Below are positions 11,521 through 23,734 of a DNA stretch of 64,000 bases, one piece after another. The notes below the pieces were generated by a model that was given only the letters and a program-made list of their open reading frames with translations, did no database searches and had not been told where the DNA came from. The DNA is taken from assembly GCF_047675955.1 (NCBI RefSeq), contig NW_027327635.1:124001-188000 (forward strand), written 5' to 3'. Within the stretch, counting starts at the first letter, position 1. The number at the start of each line of letters is the position of its first letter. Position numbers and translations under genes: made by a program. The stretch is from Chlorocebus sabaeus. Taxonomy: Eukaryota > Chordata > Mammalia > Primates > Cercopithecidae.

Positions 11521-14500
11521 GAGCTGGTCTAGTCCGCTTTGAGCTGGTGAAAATTGATTTGAGCCTGTCTGGTCCGATTTTAGCCGGTCAAAACTGGTCT
11601 GAGCCAGTCTGGTGCTGTTTTAGCCGGTCTGTTCGGGGTTTACCCGGTCAAAACCAGTTTCAGCCGGTCTCATTCGTTTTCAGCCGGTCTGGTCGGGTTT
11701 GAGCCGGTGAAAACCGGTTTGAGCCGGTCTGGTCCTGTTTGAGTGTGGTTTGAGCTGGTCAAAATCAGTTTGTGCTGCTCTGGTCCGATTTGAGCCGGTC
11801 AAAACCAGTTTGAGCCGGTCTATTCCTATACCAGTTTGAGTCCTGTTTGAACGGAACTGGTCCGGTTTTAGCCGGTCTGGTAGGGTTTGAGCCGGTCAAA
11901 ACCGGTTTGAGCCTGTTCGTCTGGTTTAGGACGGTCTGGACATGTTTGAGCCAGTCAAAACCGGTTTGGGCCGGTCTGGTCCGATTTGAGCTGGTGAAAA
12001 CCGGTTTGAGGCGGTCTCGTCCCGTTTCAGGAGGTCTGATCGGATTTGAGCCGGTTAAAACCGGTTTGAGCCGGTCTGGTCCGGTTTGATCCGGTTTCAG
12101 CGGTTCTGGTCCGATTTGATCCCGTTTGAACCGGTCTGGTCTGCTTTGATCTGGTTGAGCCTGTCTGGTCTGGTTTGAGCCGGTCCAAACCGGTTTGAGC
12201 CGGTCTCATCTGGTTTCAGCCGGTCTGGTCGGGTTTGACCGGTCAAAACGGGTTTGAGACGGTCTGGTCCGGTTTGAGTCTGGTTTGAGACGGTCTGGTC
12301 TGGTTTGAGCCAGTCTAACCCAGTTTGTGCCGTTCTGGTCCGGTTTGAGTCTGGTTTGAGCCTGTCAAACACTGTTTGAGACAGTCTGGTTCGGTTTAAG
12401 CCAGTCTGGTCGGGGTTGAGCCGGTTAACCCTGGTTTGAGCCGTTCTAGTCCGGTTTGATCCGGTTAAAGCCGGTCTGGTCTGGTTTGATCTGGTTGAGC
12501 TGGTCTGTTCTGGTTTGACCCGGTTAAAACCGGTGTGAGCTGGTCTGGTCAGGTTTGATCTGGTCTAAGAGTCGGTCTGGTACGGTTTGTTTCGATTTGA
12601 ATCGGTTTGACCGGTCTGGTCCGGTTTGATCCGGTAGAGCCGGTCTGGGCTTTTCTGAGCTGGTCAAAACCGGTTTGAGCTGGTCTGGTCCGATTTGAGC
12701 CAGTCAAAATCGTTTTCAGCCGGTCTGGTCCGGTTTGAGTCTGGTTTGAGCTGGTCAGGTCCGGTTTCAGCTGCTCAAAACCGGTTTGAGCCGGTCTGGT
12801 CCGTTTTGATCCGGTTTGAGCCAGTCTGGTCCGGTTTGAGCCGTTCTGGTCCAGTTTGAGTATGGTTCGAGCCGGTCCACATCGGTTTGAGCCGGTCTGG
12901 TCCGGTTTGAGTCCGATTTGAGCCGGTCAACACATGGTTTGAGCCGGTCTGGTCCGGTTTGAGTCCGATTTGATCCGGTCAAAACCGGTTTGAGCCGGTC
13001 TGGTCCGGTTAGAGCCAGTCTAACCCGGTTTGAGCCGTTCTGGTCCGGTTTGAGTCTGGTTTGAGATGGTCAAACTCTGTTTGAGCCAGTTTGATTCGGT
13101 TTAAGCCAGTCTGGTCCGGTTCGATCCGGTTTGTTTCTGTCTGGTGCGGTTTGAGCTGGTCAAAACAGGTTTGAGCGGGTCTGTCCCAGTTTGAGTCCAA
13201 TTTGAGCCGGTCAAAACCTGTTTGAGCCGTTCTGGTCCGTAGTGAGCAGATCAAAACCAGTTTGAGACGGTCTAAGAGCCGGTCTGGGCTGGTTTGATCT
13301 GGTCCAAGCCGGTCTGGTCCGGTTTGATCTGGTTGATCCTCTCTGGTTCGGTTTGATCCGATTTGAGCCGGTCTGGTCTGGTTTCAGCTGGTCAAAACTG
13401 GTTTGAGCCGGTCTGGTCCGTTTTGATCCGGTTTGAGCCTGTCTGGTCGGGTTTGAGCCCTTCTGGTCGGGTTTGAGTCTGGTTCGAGCTGGTCAACACC
13501 GGTGTGAGCCGGTCTGGTCCAGTTTGAATCAGGTTTGAGCCGGTCAACACCAGTTTGAGCCAGTCTGGTCTGGTTTGAGTCCGATTTGAGCCGGTCAAAC
13601 AGGTTTGAGCCGGTCTGTTCCAGTTTGAGTCAATTTCACCCGGTCAAAACCGGTTTGAGCTGGTCTGGTCCGGTTTGGTTCCAGTTTGAGATGGTCTGGT
13701 TCAGTTTGAGCCGGTCAAAACGGGTTTGAGCCGCTCTGGTCCGTATTGACCCGATCAAAACCAGTTTGAGACGGTCTAAGGGCCGATCTGGTCCGGTTTG
13801 ATCTGGTTAGATTCTGTCTGCTCCGGTTTCAGCTGGCCAAAACAGATTTGAGCCGGTCTGTTCTGGTTTGAGTCCAATTTGAGCCGGTCAAAACCGGTTT
13901 GAGTCGCTCTGGTCTGGTGTGAGCTGGTCAAATCCTGTTTAAGCTGGTCTGGTGCGGTTTGAGCCGGTCTGGTGCGGTTTGATCCGGTAGAGCTGGTCTG
14001 GGCTTTTTTGAGCTGGTCAAAACCGGTTTGAGCCAGTCTGGTCCGGTTTGATCCGGTTTGATGCGGTCTGGTCCGATTTCAGCTGGTCAAAACCGGTTTG
14101 AGCCGGTCTGGTCCGGTTTGATCCAGTTTAAGCCGGTCTGGTCCGGTTTGATCTGGTTGAGCTGGTATGGTCTGGCTTAAGCCGGTCAAACCCGGTTTGA
14201 GCCGGTCTGGTCCGGTTTGAGTCCGGTTTGAGCTGGTCAACACCGGTTGGAGCCGGTCTTGTCCAGTTTGAGTTCGGTTTGAGGTGGTCAACAACAGTTT
14301 GAGCCGGTCTGGTCCGGTTTGAGTACGGTTTGAGACGGTCTGGTCCGGTTTTAACCTGTCAAAACCGGTTTGAGCCGTTCTGGTCCATATTGAAAGGATC
14401 AAAACCGGTTTGAGATGGTCTAAGAGCCAATCTGGGCCGGTTTGATCCGGTTAAACCGGTCTGGTCCGGTTTGATCCTGTTGAGCCGGTCTGGTTCGGTT

Positions 14501-16189
14501 TGAGCTTGTCAAATCTGATGTGAGCCAGTCTGGTCTGGTTTTAGCTGGTCTGGTTGGGTTTGAGGGGTCAAAACCGGTTTCAGCCGGTCTGGTCTAGTTT
14601 CACCCGGTCTGGTTGGGTTGGAGCTGGTCAAAACCGGTTTGAGTCGATCTGGTCCTGTTTGAGTCTGGTTTGAGACGGTCAAAATCGGTTTGTGCTGCTG
14701 TGGTCTGATTTGAGCCGGTCAAAACCGGTTTGAGCCGGTCTACTCCGGTTTGGGTCCGGTTTGAACTGGTCTGGTCAGGTTTTAGCCGTTCTGGTCGGGT
14801 ATGAGCCGGTCAAAACTGGTTAGAGATTGTCTGGTCCGGTTTAGGCCGATCTGGTCCGGTTTGATCCGATTTAAGCCGGTCTGCTCGGGTTTGATCCGGT
14901 TGAGCCGGTATGATCTGGTTTGAGCCGATGAAAACCCGTTTGAGCGGGTCTGGTCCGGTTTGATCCGGTCAACACCGGTTTGAGCCAGTCTGGTCTGGTT
15001 TGAACCGGTCAACACCGGTTTGAGCCAGTCTGGTCGGGTTTGAGTCCTGTTTGAGCCGGTCAAAACCGGTTTGAGTCGGTCTAAGTGCCGGTCTGGTCCG
15101 GTTTGATCCGTTTTGAGCAGGTCTGGTCCGGTTTCAGCTGGTCAAACCCGGTTGGAGAAGGTCTGCTATGGTTTGAATCCTGTTTGAACAGGTCAAACCC
15201 GTTTTGAGCCATTCTGGTCTGGTTGAAGGCAGTCTGGTATGGTTTCAGACGGTCAACACCAGTTTTAGCTGGTCTGGTCCGGTTTGAGCTGGTCTGGTCC
15301 GTATTGATCCGATCAAAACCGGTTTGAGATGGTCTAAGAGCCGGTCTGGTCCGGTTTGATCCGGTTTAAGAGGGTCTGGACCAGTTTTTGCCGGTCTGGT
15401 CCTGTTTGAGCCGGTCCAAACCGGTTTGAACCAGACTGGTCTGCTTTGAACCGGTTTGTGCTATTCTAATCGAGTTTGAGCTGGTCAAAACCGATTTGAG
15501 CCGATCTGGTCCGGTATGAGTCCAAATTCAGCCGGTCAAACCCGGTATGAGGCGGTCTGGTAGGGTTTGAGCCAGACAAAACTGGTTCGACCCGGTCTGG
15601 TCCGATTTTAGCTGGTTTGAGCTGGTCTGGTCTGATTTGAGCCGGTGAAAACCGGTTTGAGCCGGTCTGGACCAGTTTGAGCCGGTCGACAACAGTTTGA
15701 GCCGGTCTGGTGCGGTTTTAGCCGATCCGGTCGTGTTTGAGCCGTTCAAAACCGGTTTGAGTTGGTCTGGTCCGGTTTCAGCTGGTCTGGTCGGGTTTGG
15801 GCCAGTCAAAACCGGTTTGAGCCAGTCTGGTCCGGTTTGAGTGCGGTTTGAGCCAGTCAAAACCGGTTAGTGCCTGTCTGGTCCGATTTGAGGCAGTCAA
15901 AACCGGTTTGAGCCGGTCTGGAACGGATTAATCCGATTTAAGCCGGTCTGGTTCCTGTTTGAACCGGTTTGAGCCAGTCTGAACCGGTTTGAGCCGGTCT
16001 GGCCCGGTTTGAGCCTCTCAACACCGGTTTAAGCTGGTCTGGTCCTGTTTGATCCGATTCAGCTGGTCTGGTCTGGTTTGAGCCGATCCTAACCAGTTTC
16101 AGCCGGTCTGCTCCAGTTTGAGCCGGTCAAAACCAGTTGAGCCGGTCTGGTCCGGATTGAGCTGGTCAAATCCTATTTGAGCCGGTCTG

Positions 16190-16215
16190 GTCCGGTTGGA
16201 TCCCCTGAGTGTGCA
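16190..16215. other. B-to-A junction 1
   Basis: The array changes from B to A inside GGATCCCCTGAG. The same breakpoint is used at 19721, 30337 and 34953. The B word GATCC and the A word CCCCTGAG share CC at the join. After it come the same A variants as at the other junctions: AAGCGCTCACCTGAG, a short irregular stretch (CTCTGCTTCGCGAGCGCC here) and CTCCCTGAGTG. Confidence 0.9.
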
Positions 16216-18991
16216 CTCCCCTGAGTAAGCGCTCACCTGAGGGGCACTCTGCTTCGCGAGCGCCTCCCTGAGTGTGCACTCCCCTGAGTGTGCCGTCATC
16301 TGAGTGAGGACTCCCCTGAGTGTGTACACCCCTGAATGAGCACTCCCCTGAGTGTGCACTCCTCTGAGTTCGCACTCTCGTAAGTGAGGACCCGGATGAG
16401 TGTGAACTCCCGTGAGTGTGCGCTCCCCACATTGTGCGCTCCCCTGAGTGTGCACTGCCCTGAGTGAGCCCTCCCCTGAGTGGGCACTTCCCTGAGTGTG
16501 CACTCGCCTGAGTGCGGACTACTGAGTGTACACACCCATGAGTGTGAACTCGCCTGAGTGAGGACTCCCTTGAGTGTGCACTCCCCTGAGTATATGCTCA
16601 CTAGAGTGTGCACGACCCTGAGTGTGCACTCCCCTGAGTGTGCACTCGCATGAGTGTGGACACCCCAGAGTGTGCACTCCCCTGAGTTAGCACTCTGCTG
16701 AATGTGCACTCCTCTGAGTTCGCACTCTCCTGGGTGAGGAGTCTCCTGGTGTGCCCTCCCATAAGTGTGCGCTCCCCTGAGTGTGTGCTCCCCTGAGTGT
16801 GCACTCCCCTGAGTGAGGACTCCACTGAGTGCACACTATCCTGAGTGTGCAGTCCCATGAGTGAGTGCTCTCCTGAGTGTGCACTCGCCTGTGTGAGGAC
16901 TCCCCTGAGTGTGCACTCCCCTGAGAATGTGCTCACTTTACTGGAAACTCCCCTGAGTGAGCGCTCCCCTGAGAGTGCCTCCCCTGAATGTGCACTCGCC
17001 TGAGTGAAGACTCCCCTTAGTGTGCAGTCCCCTGAATGAGCACTCCGCTGAGTGTGCAGTCCTCTGAGTTCTCACTCTCCTGAGTGAGGACTCCCCTGAG
17101 TGTGCACTCCCCTGAGTTTGCGCTCCCATGAGTGTTAACTCGCCTGGGTGAAGACACCCATGAGTGTGCACTCCCCTGAGTGTGAACTCGCCTGAGTGAG
17201 GCTCCCCTGAGTGTGCACTCCCCTGAGTGAGCGGTCTCCTGAGGGGGCACTCGCTTGAGTGATGACTCCTTTGAGTGAGCCCTCCCCCGAGTGTGCACTC
17301 TTCTGAGTTCGCACACTAACGAGTGATGACTTCCCTGAGTGTGGACTCCCCTGAGTGTGCACACCCCTGAGTGAGCACACCCCTGAGTGCCCACTCCCCT
17401 GACTGTGTGCTCGCCTGGGTTAAGACACCCCTGAGTGTGCACTCCCCTGAGTGTGTACTCCCCAGAGTGTTCACTCCCCAGGGTGTGCACTCCCCTGAGT
17501 GTGTGCTCCCCTGAGTGTGGACTACCCTGAGTGTGCACTTGCCTGGGTGAAGACACACCTGAGTGTGCACTCCCCTGAGTGTGTACTCCCCTGAGTTTTC
17601 CCTCCCCAGGGTGTGCACTCCCCTGAATGTGCGCTTCCCTGAGCATGCACTCCCCTGAGTGAGCACTCCCCTGAGTGCGCACTCCCCTGAATGCGGACTC
17701 GCCTGTGTGAAGAGACCCCTGAGTGTGCACTCCCCTGAGTGTTCGCTCCACAGGGTGTGCACTCCCCGGAGTGAGCGCTGCCCTGACTGTACACTCCTCT
17801 GAGTTTGCACTCTCCTGAGTCAGGGCACCTCTGAGTGTGCCCTCCCCTGAGTGTGCGCTCCCCTGAGTGAGGACTCCACTGAGTGCACACAATCCTGAGT
17901 GTGCACTCCCCTGAGTGAGCGCTCTCCTGAGTGTGCACTCACCTGTGTGAGGACTCCCCTGAGTGTGCACTCGCCTGAGTGTGCGCTCACTTTAGTGGAA
18001 ACTCCTCTTTGTGAGCGCTCCCCTGAGTGTGCACTCCCCTGAATTTGCACTCGCCTGAATGAACACTCCCCTTAGTGTGCAGTGTCCTGAATGAGCACTC
18101 TGGTGAGTGTGCACTCCTCTGAGTTTGCACTCTCCTGAGTGAGGACTCCCCTGAGTGTGCACACCCCTGAGTTTGCATTCCCTTGAGTGTGCGCTCCCCT
18201 GAGTGTGCACTCCCCTGCATGAGCGCTGCCCTGAGTGAGCACTACCCTGATTGAGCACTCCCCTGAGTGAGGACTATCCTGAATGTGCACTCGCCTCAGT
18301 GAGGACTCTCCTGAGTGTGCACGCCCCTGAGTGAGCACTCCCCTGAGTGTGCACTCCCCTGAGTTCGCACTCTCCTGGGTGAGGACTACCCTGTGTGTGC
18401 AATCCTCTGAGTTCACACTCTCCTGAGTGAGGACTCCCTTGAGTGTGCACTCTCCTGCGTGTGCGCTCCCCTGAGATTGCGCTCCCCTGAATGTGCCCTC
18501 CCCTGATTGAGCACTTCCCTGAGTGCGAACTCCCCTGAGTGTGCACTCCCTGAGTGGAGACACCCCGGAGTGTACACTTCCCTGAGTGTGAACTCGCCTG
18601 AGTGAGGACACCCCTGAGTGTGCACTCCACTGAATGAGCACTTCCCTGAGTGTACACTCCCCTGAATGTGCTCTCCCCTGAGTGTGCACTCCCCGAGTGA
18701 GCGCTCCCCTGAGTGCGTGCTCCCCTGAGTGTGAACTCGCCTGGGTGAAGACACCCCTGGGTGTGCACTCCCCTGAGTGTGAACTCACCTGAGAGAGGAT
18801 CCCCTGAGTTTGCCCTCCCCTTAGTGTGCAGTCTCCTGAGTGTGTCCTCCCCTGAGTGTGTGCTCCAATGTGTGAGCGCTCCCCAGTGTGTGAACTCCCC
18901 TGAGTGTGCACTCGCCTGAGTGAGGACTCCACTTAGTGCACACTATCCTGACTGTGCACTCCCCTAAGTGAGCGCTCCCCTGAGTGTGCAC
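16202..18991 (+). repeat. Satellite A block 2
   Basis: About 2.8 kb of the 16-bp unit in the same orientation as block 1. Its left edge has the common B-to-A breakpoint and its right edge the class I A-to-B junction. From 16934 it is homologous to block 1 from 2372, with length differences that are mostly multiples of 16 bp. It carries outlier elements CACTTTACTGG (16934) and CACTTTAGTGG (17988). There is no gene-like content apart from stop-free minus-strand frames. Confidence 0.94.
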
Positions 18992-19006
18992 CTCTTTGAG
19001 CCAGTC
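18982..19006. other. A-to-B junction 2, class I
   Basis: GTGTGCACCTCTTTGAGCCAG, homologous to junctions at 4385 and 23717. Downstream TCTAAGAACCGG and GGTCAAATCCTG match B block 1. Confidence 0.88.
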
Positions 19007-19720
19007 TGGGCAGTTTGATTCTGGTTTGAGCCGGTCAACAATGGTTTGAGCTTGTCTGCTACGATTTGAGTCCAGTTTGAGCCAGTCAAAACCGGTTTGT
19101 GCCGGTCTGGTCCCATTTGAGCCATTCAAAACCGGTTTGAGCTGGTCTAAGAACCGGTCTGGTCCGGTTTGAGCTGGTCAAATCCTGTTTGAGCCGTTCT
19201 GGTCCGGTTTGTTCCGGGTTGAGCCGATCTGGTCCGTTTTGATCCGTTTGAGCCTGTTTGGTCTGGTTTGAGCCGTTCAAAACCGTTTTGAGCCGCTCTG
19301 GTCCGGTTTGAGTCCGGTTTGAGCCAGTTTGGTCCTTGTCCGGTTTGACCCGATCAAAACTGATTTGAGCCAGCCTAGTCCGGTTTAAGTCCGGTTTGAG
19401 CCGGTCTGGTACGTTTTTCGTCCAGTTTGAGCCGTTCAAAACAGGTTTGAGGCGGTCTGGTCCGGTTTGTGCCGGTCAAAACTGCTTTGAGTAAGTTTGG
19501 AGCCGGTCAAAACCAGTTTAAGCTGGTCTGGTGCGATTTGAGCCGCTAAAAACCAGTTTGAGCCAGTCTAATACGGTTAAAACAAGTTTGAGCCGGTCTG
19601 GTCCAGTTTGATCGGGTTTGAACCGGTCTGGTCTGGTTTGTGACGGTCAAAACCTGTTTGATCCGGTTTAAGCCGGTCTGGTCCGGTTTGATCCAGTTGA
19701 GCCGGACTGGTCTGGATTGA
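18992..19720 (+). repeat. Satellite B block 2 (short)
   Basis: Only about 730 bp of satellite B, far shorter than the other B blocks. Its first ~200 bp match the start of B block 1 (4386 onward) in variant order: CAACAATGG, GAGTCCAG, TTTGTGCCGG, then TCTAAGAACCGG. Its end, TTGATCCCCTGAG, is the common B-to-A junction. It is probably a B block shortened by internal deletion. Confidence 0.93.
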
Positions 19721-19733
19721 TCCCCTGAGTGTG
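19708..19733. other. B-to-A junction 2
   Basis: Same breakpoint as at 16202: TTGATCCCCTGAGTG, followed by AGCGCTCACCTGAGTGG and CACTCCACTTTGTGAGCG. The variants after the join match junctions 3 and 4 closely. Confidence 0.9.
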
Positions 19734-22700
19734 CACTCCCCTGAGTGAGCGCTCACCTGAGTGGGCACTCCACTTTGTGAGCGCCTCCCTAAGTGTGCAC
19801 TCCCCTGAGTGTGCACTCGTCTGAGTGAGCACTCCCCTGAGTGTGTACTCCCCTGAATGAGCACTCCCCTGAGTGTGCACTCCTCTGAGTTCGCACTCTC
19901 CTGAGTGAGGACTCCCCTGGGTGTGCACTCCCCTGAGTGTGTGCTACCCTGAGATTTCGCTCCCCTGAGTTTGCACTCTTTTGAGTGAGGACTCCCCTAG
20001 GTGTGCACTCCCCTGAGTGTATGCTCAACTGAGCGTGCACTCCGCTGAGTGTGCGCTCTCCTGAGTGAGCACTCCCCTGTGTGTGTACTCCCATGAGTGT
20101 GCGCTCCACTGTGTGTGCTCTCCCCAGTGTGTTTGCTGCCCTGAGTGAGCGCTCCCCTGAGTGCGAACTTCCCTGAGTGTGCACTCGCCTGGGTGAGGAC
20201 TCACCTGAGTGTGCACTCCCCTGATTGTGAACTCGCCTGAGTTTGGACTCCCCTGAGTGTGCACTCCACTGATTGAGCTCTCCCCTAAGTTTACACTCCC
20301 CTGAGTTTGCGCTCCCTTGAGATTGCGCTACCCTGAGTGTGAACTCCCCTGAGTGAGCGCTCCCCTGAGTGCGCACTAACCTGAGTGTGCACTCGCCTGG
20401 GTGAGGACACCCCTGAGTGTGCACTCCCCTGAGTGTGAACTCGACTGTGTGAGGACTCCCCAGAGTGAGCGCTCTCCTGAGGGGGTACTCGTCTGAGTGA
20501 TGACTCCCCTGAGTGTGCACTCCCCTGAATGAGCACTCCCCTGAGTGTGCACTCCTCTGAGTTCACACTCTCCTGAGTGAGGACTCCCTTGAATGTGCAC
20601 TACCCTGAGTGTGCAGTCCCTTGGGTGTTCGCTTCCAAGGGAGTGCACTTCCCCGAGTTCGCACTCTCCTGAGTGAGGACTCCCCTGAGTGTGCACTCTC
20701 CTGAGTGTGGGCTCACCTGATTGTGCACTCCCTTGAGTGAGCACTCCCCTCCGTGAGGACACCCCTGTGTGTGCACTCCCCTGAGTGAGCACTCCCCTGA
20801 GTGTGCACTCCTCTTAGTTCGCACTCCTCTGAGTGAGGACTCCCCTGAGTGTGCACCCCCCAGTGTGTGCACTCCCCTGAGTGTGCGCTCCCCTGAGTGT
20901 GCACTTCCCTGAGTGAGCGCTCCACTGAGGGTGCACTCCCCTGAGTGTGCGCTCACCTGAGTAAGGACTACTCTAAGTGGACACTCCCCTGAGTGTGAAC
21001 TCGCCTGAGTGAGGACTCACCAGAGTGAGCACTCTCCTGATGGGGTACTCGTCTGAGTGATGACTCCCCTGAGTGTGCACTCCCCTGAATGAGCACTCCC
21101 CTGAGTGAGTGCTCCCCTGAGTGTGCACTCCCCTGAGTGTGTGCTCATCTGTGTAAGGACTACTCTGAGTCGGCACTCCCCTGAATGTGCGCTCGCCTGA
21201 GTGAGGACTCCCCTGAGTGTGCACTCCCCTGAATGAACACTCCCCTGTTTGTGCGCTCACCTGAGTTCGCACTCTCCTGAGTGAGGACTCCCTTGCATGT
21301 GCACTACCCTGAGTGTGCAGTCCCTTGGGTGTTCGCTTCCAAGGGAGTGCACTTCCCCGAGTTCGCACTCTCCTGAGTGAGGACTCCCCTGAGTGTGCAC
21401 TCACCTGAGTGTGTGCTACCCTGAGATTTCGCTGCCCTGAGTTCGCACTCTTTTGAGGGAGGACTCCCCTGAGTGTGCACTCCCCTGCGTGTATGCTCAC
21501 CTGAGTGTGCACTCCGCTGAATGTGCGCTCCCCTGAGTGAGCACTCCCCTGTGTGTGCATTCCCATGAGTGTGCGCTCCCCTGAGTGTGCTTTCCCCAGT
21601 GTGTGTGCTCCCCTGAGTGAGCCCTCCCCTGAGTGTGCACTCTTCTGAGTTCGCACTCTCCTGAGTGAGGACTTCCCTGAGTGTGCACTCACCTGAGTGT
21701 GCACTCGTCTGAGTGAGGACAACCCTGAGTGTGTTCTCCCCTGAATGAGCACTCCCCTGAGTGTGCACTCCTCTGAGTTCGCACTCTCCTGAATGAGGAC
21801 TCCCCTGAGTGTGCACTCCCCTGTGTGTATGCTCACCTGAGTGTGCACTCCGCTGAATGTGCACTCCCCTGAGTGAGCACTCCCCTGTGTGTGCATTCCC
21901 ATGAGTGTGCGCTCCCCTGAGTGTGCTCTTCCCAGTGTGTGTGCTCCCCTGAGTGAGCCCTCCCCTGAGTGTGCACTCTTCTGAGTTCACACTCTCCTGA
22001 GTGAGGACTTCCCTGAGTGTGCACTCTCCTGAGTGCGCACTCCCCTGAGTGCGCACTCCCCTGAGTGAGCACTCCCCTGAGTGAGCCCTCGCCTGGGTGA
22101 AGACACCCCTGAGTGTGCACTCCCCTGAGTGTTCACTCTTCAGGGTGTGCACTCCCCTGAGTGCACGCTCCCTGAGTGTTCACTCCCCTGAGTGTGCGCT
22201 CCCCTGAGTGCGCACTCCCCTAAGTGTGCACTCGCCTGGGTGAAGACACCCCTGAGTGTGCACTCCGCTGAGTGTGCACTCCCCTGAGTGTTCCCTCCCC
22301 AGGGTGTGCACTCCCCTCAGTGTGTGCTCCCCTGAGTGTGCACTCCACTGAGTGAGCACTCTCCTGAGTGCGCACTCCCCTGATTGTGGACTCACTTGGG
22401 TGAAAAGACCCATGAGTGTGCACTCCCCTGAGTGTTCGCTCCCCAGGGTGTGCACTCCCCTGAGTGAGCGCTCTCCTGTGTGTGCACTCCTCTACGTTTG
22501 CACTCTCCTGAGTGTGGACTCCCCTGAGTGTGCCCTCCCCTGAGTGTGCACTCCCCTGAGTGTGCACTCCCCTGAGTGTGGATTCCACTGAATGTGGACT
22601 CCACTGAGTGTGCACTATCCTGAGTGTGCACTCCCATGAGTGAGCGCTCTCCTGAGTGTGCACTCGCCTGTGTTTGGACTCCCCTGAGTGTGCACTCCAC

Positions 22701-23717
22701 TGAGTGTGCGCACACTTTAGTGGAAACTCCCCAGTGTGAGCGCTCCCCTGAGTGTGCACTCCCCTGAATGTGCACTCGCCTGAGTGAAGACTCCCCTTCA
22801 TGTGCAGTCCCCTGAATGAGCACTCCGCTGAGTGTGCACTCCTCTGAGTTTGTACTCTCCTGAGTGAGGACTCCCCTAAGTGTGCACTCCCCTGAGTTTG
22901 CACTCCCTTGAGTGTGCCCTCCCCTGAGTGTGCACTCCCCTGAGTGAGCCCTCCCCTGAGTGCGCACTACAATGTGTGAGCGTTCCCCTGAGTGAGGACT
23001 CTCCTGAATGTGCACACGCCTGAGTTAGGACTCCCCTGAGTGTGCACTCCCCTGAGTGAGGACTCCTCTGAGTGTGAACTCCCCTGAGTTCGCACTCTCC
23101 TGAGTGAGGTCTACCCTGTGTGTGCACTCCTCTGTGTTCGCACTCTCGTGAGTTAGGACTCCCCTGAGTGTGCCCTCTCCTGAGCGTGCGCTCCCCAGAG
23201 TTTGTGCTCCCCTGAGTGTGCAATCCCCAGAGTGAGCACTTCCCTGAGTGCGAACTCCCCTGAGTGTGCACTCCCCTGGGTGAGGACACCCCTGAGTGTG
23301 CACTCCCCTGAGTGTGAAATCGCCAGATTGAGGACTCCCCTGAGTGTGCACTCCACTGAATGAGCACATCACTGAGTGTACACTCCCCTGACTGTGCTCT
23401 CCCCTGAGTGTGCACTCCCCTGAGTGTGCACTCCTCTAAGTGCGTGCTCCCCTGTGTGTGAACTCGCCTGGGTGAAGACACCCCTGAGTGTGACCTCCCC
23501 TGTGTGTGAACTCGCCTAAGTGAGGCTCCCCTGAGTGTGCCCTCCCCTGAGTGTGCACTCTTCTGAATGTGTGTTCCCCTGAGTGTGTACTCCCCTGAGT
23601 GGGTACTCCCCAGTGTGTGCACTCCCTGAGTGTGCACTCACCTGAGTGAGGACTCCACTGAGTGCACACTATGCTGAGTGTGCACTCCCCTGTGTGAGCA
23701 CTCCCTTGAGTGTGCAC
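19721..23717 (+). repeat. Satellite A block 3
   Basis: About 4.0 kb of the 16-bp unit. The left part shares its variant series with blocks 4 and 5, for example CCTTGGGTGTTCGCTTCC near 20628 with relatives near 31028 and 35997. That same element recurs inside this block near 21320, so part of the series is duplicated internally. The right part, with outlier element CACTTTAGTGGAAACTCC at 22713 and the class I junction, instead resembles blocks 1 and 2. The block therefore looks like a hybrid of the two A lineages in the window. Confidence 0.94.
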
Positions 23718-23734
23718 TGCTTTGAGCCAGGCTG
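23708..23734. other. A-to-B junction 3, class I
   Basis: GTGTGCACTGCTTTGAGCCAG, homologous to the junctions at 4385 and 18991. Downstream GTCAACAACGG and GTCTGCTCCGG match. Confidence 0.88.

Larger units (their letters stand above)
4386..16201 (+). repeat. Satellite B block 1 (decamer lattice)
   Basis: Tandem array built from ~10-bp words that nearly all begin CCGGT or a one-base derivative (CTGGT, CCAGT). The main words are CCGGTTTGAG, CCGGTCTGGT and CCGGTCAAAA. Frequent arrangements are 20 bp (first word plus one of the others) and 51 bp (five words plus one extra T, as in GAGTCCGG). A recurring off-pattern marker, GGTTTGTGCTGCTC, occurs near 5682, 5915, 6208, 7451, 8255, 9259, 10112, 10325, 11772 and 14692. 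I see no unique DNA or transposon in these 11.8 kb. Minus-strand frames are open because the 51-bp set is a multiple of three and lacks stops on that strand; they give a 17-residue repeat and are not genes. I do not recognise a named family. Confidence 0.95.

Noticed and set aside
17017..21902. Other long minus-strand frames in satellite A, for example 17017-17970 and 20973-21902
   Set aside because: Same cause as above. They overlap further open frames on the same strand that encode the same peptide cycle.
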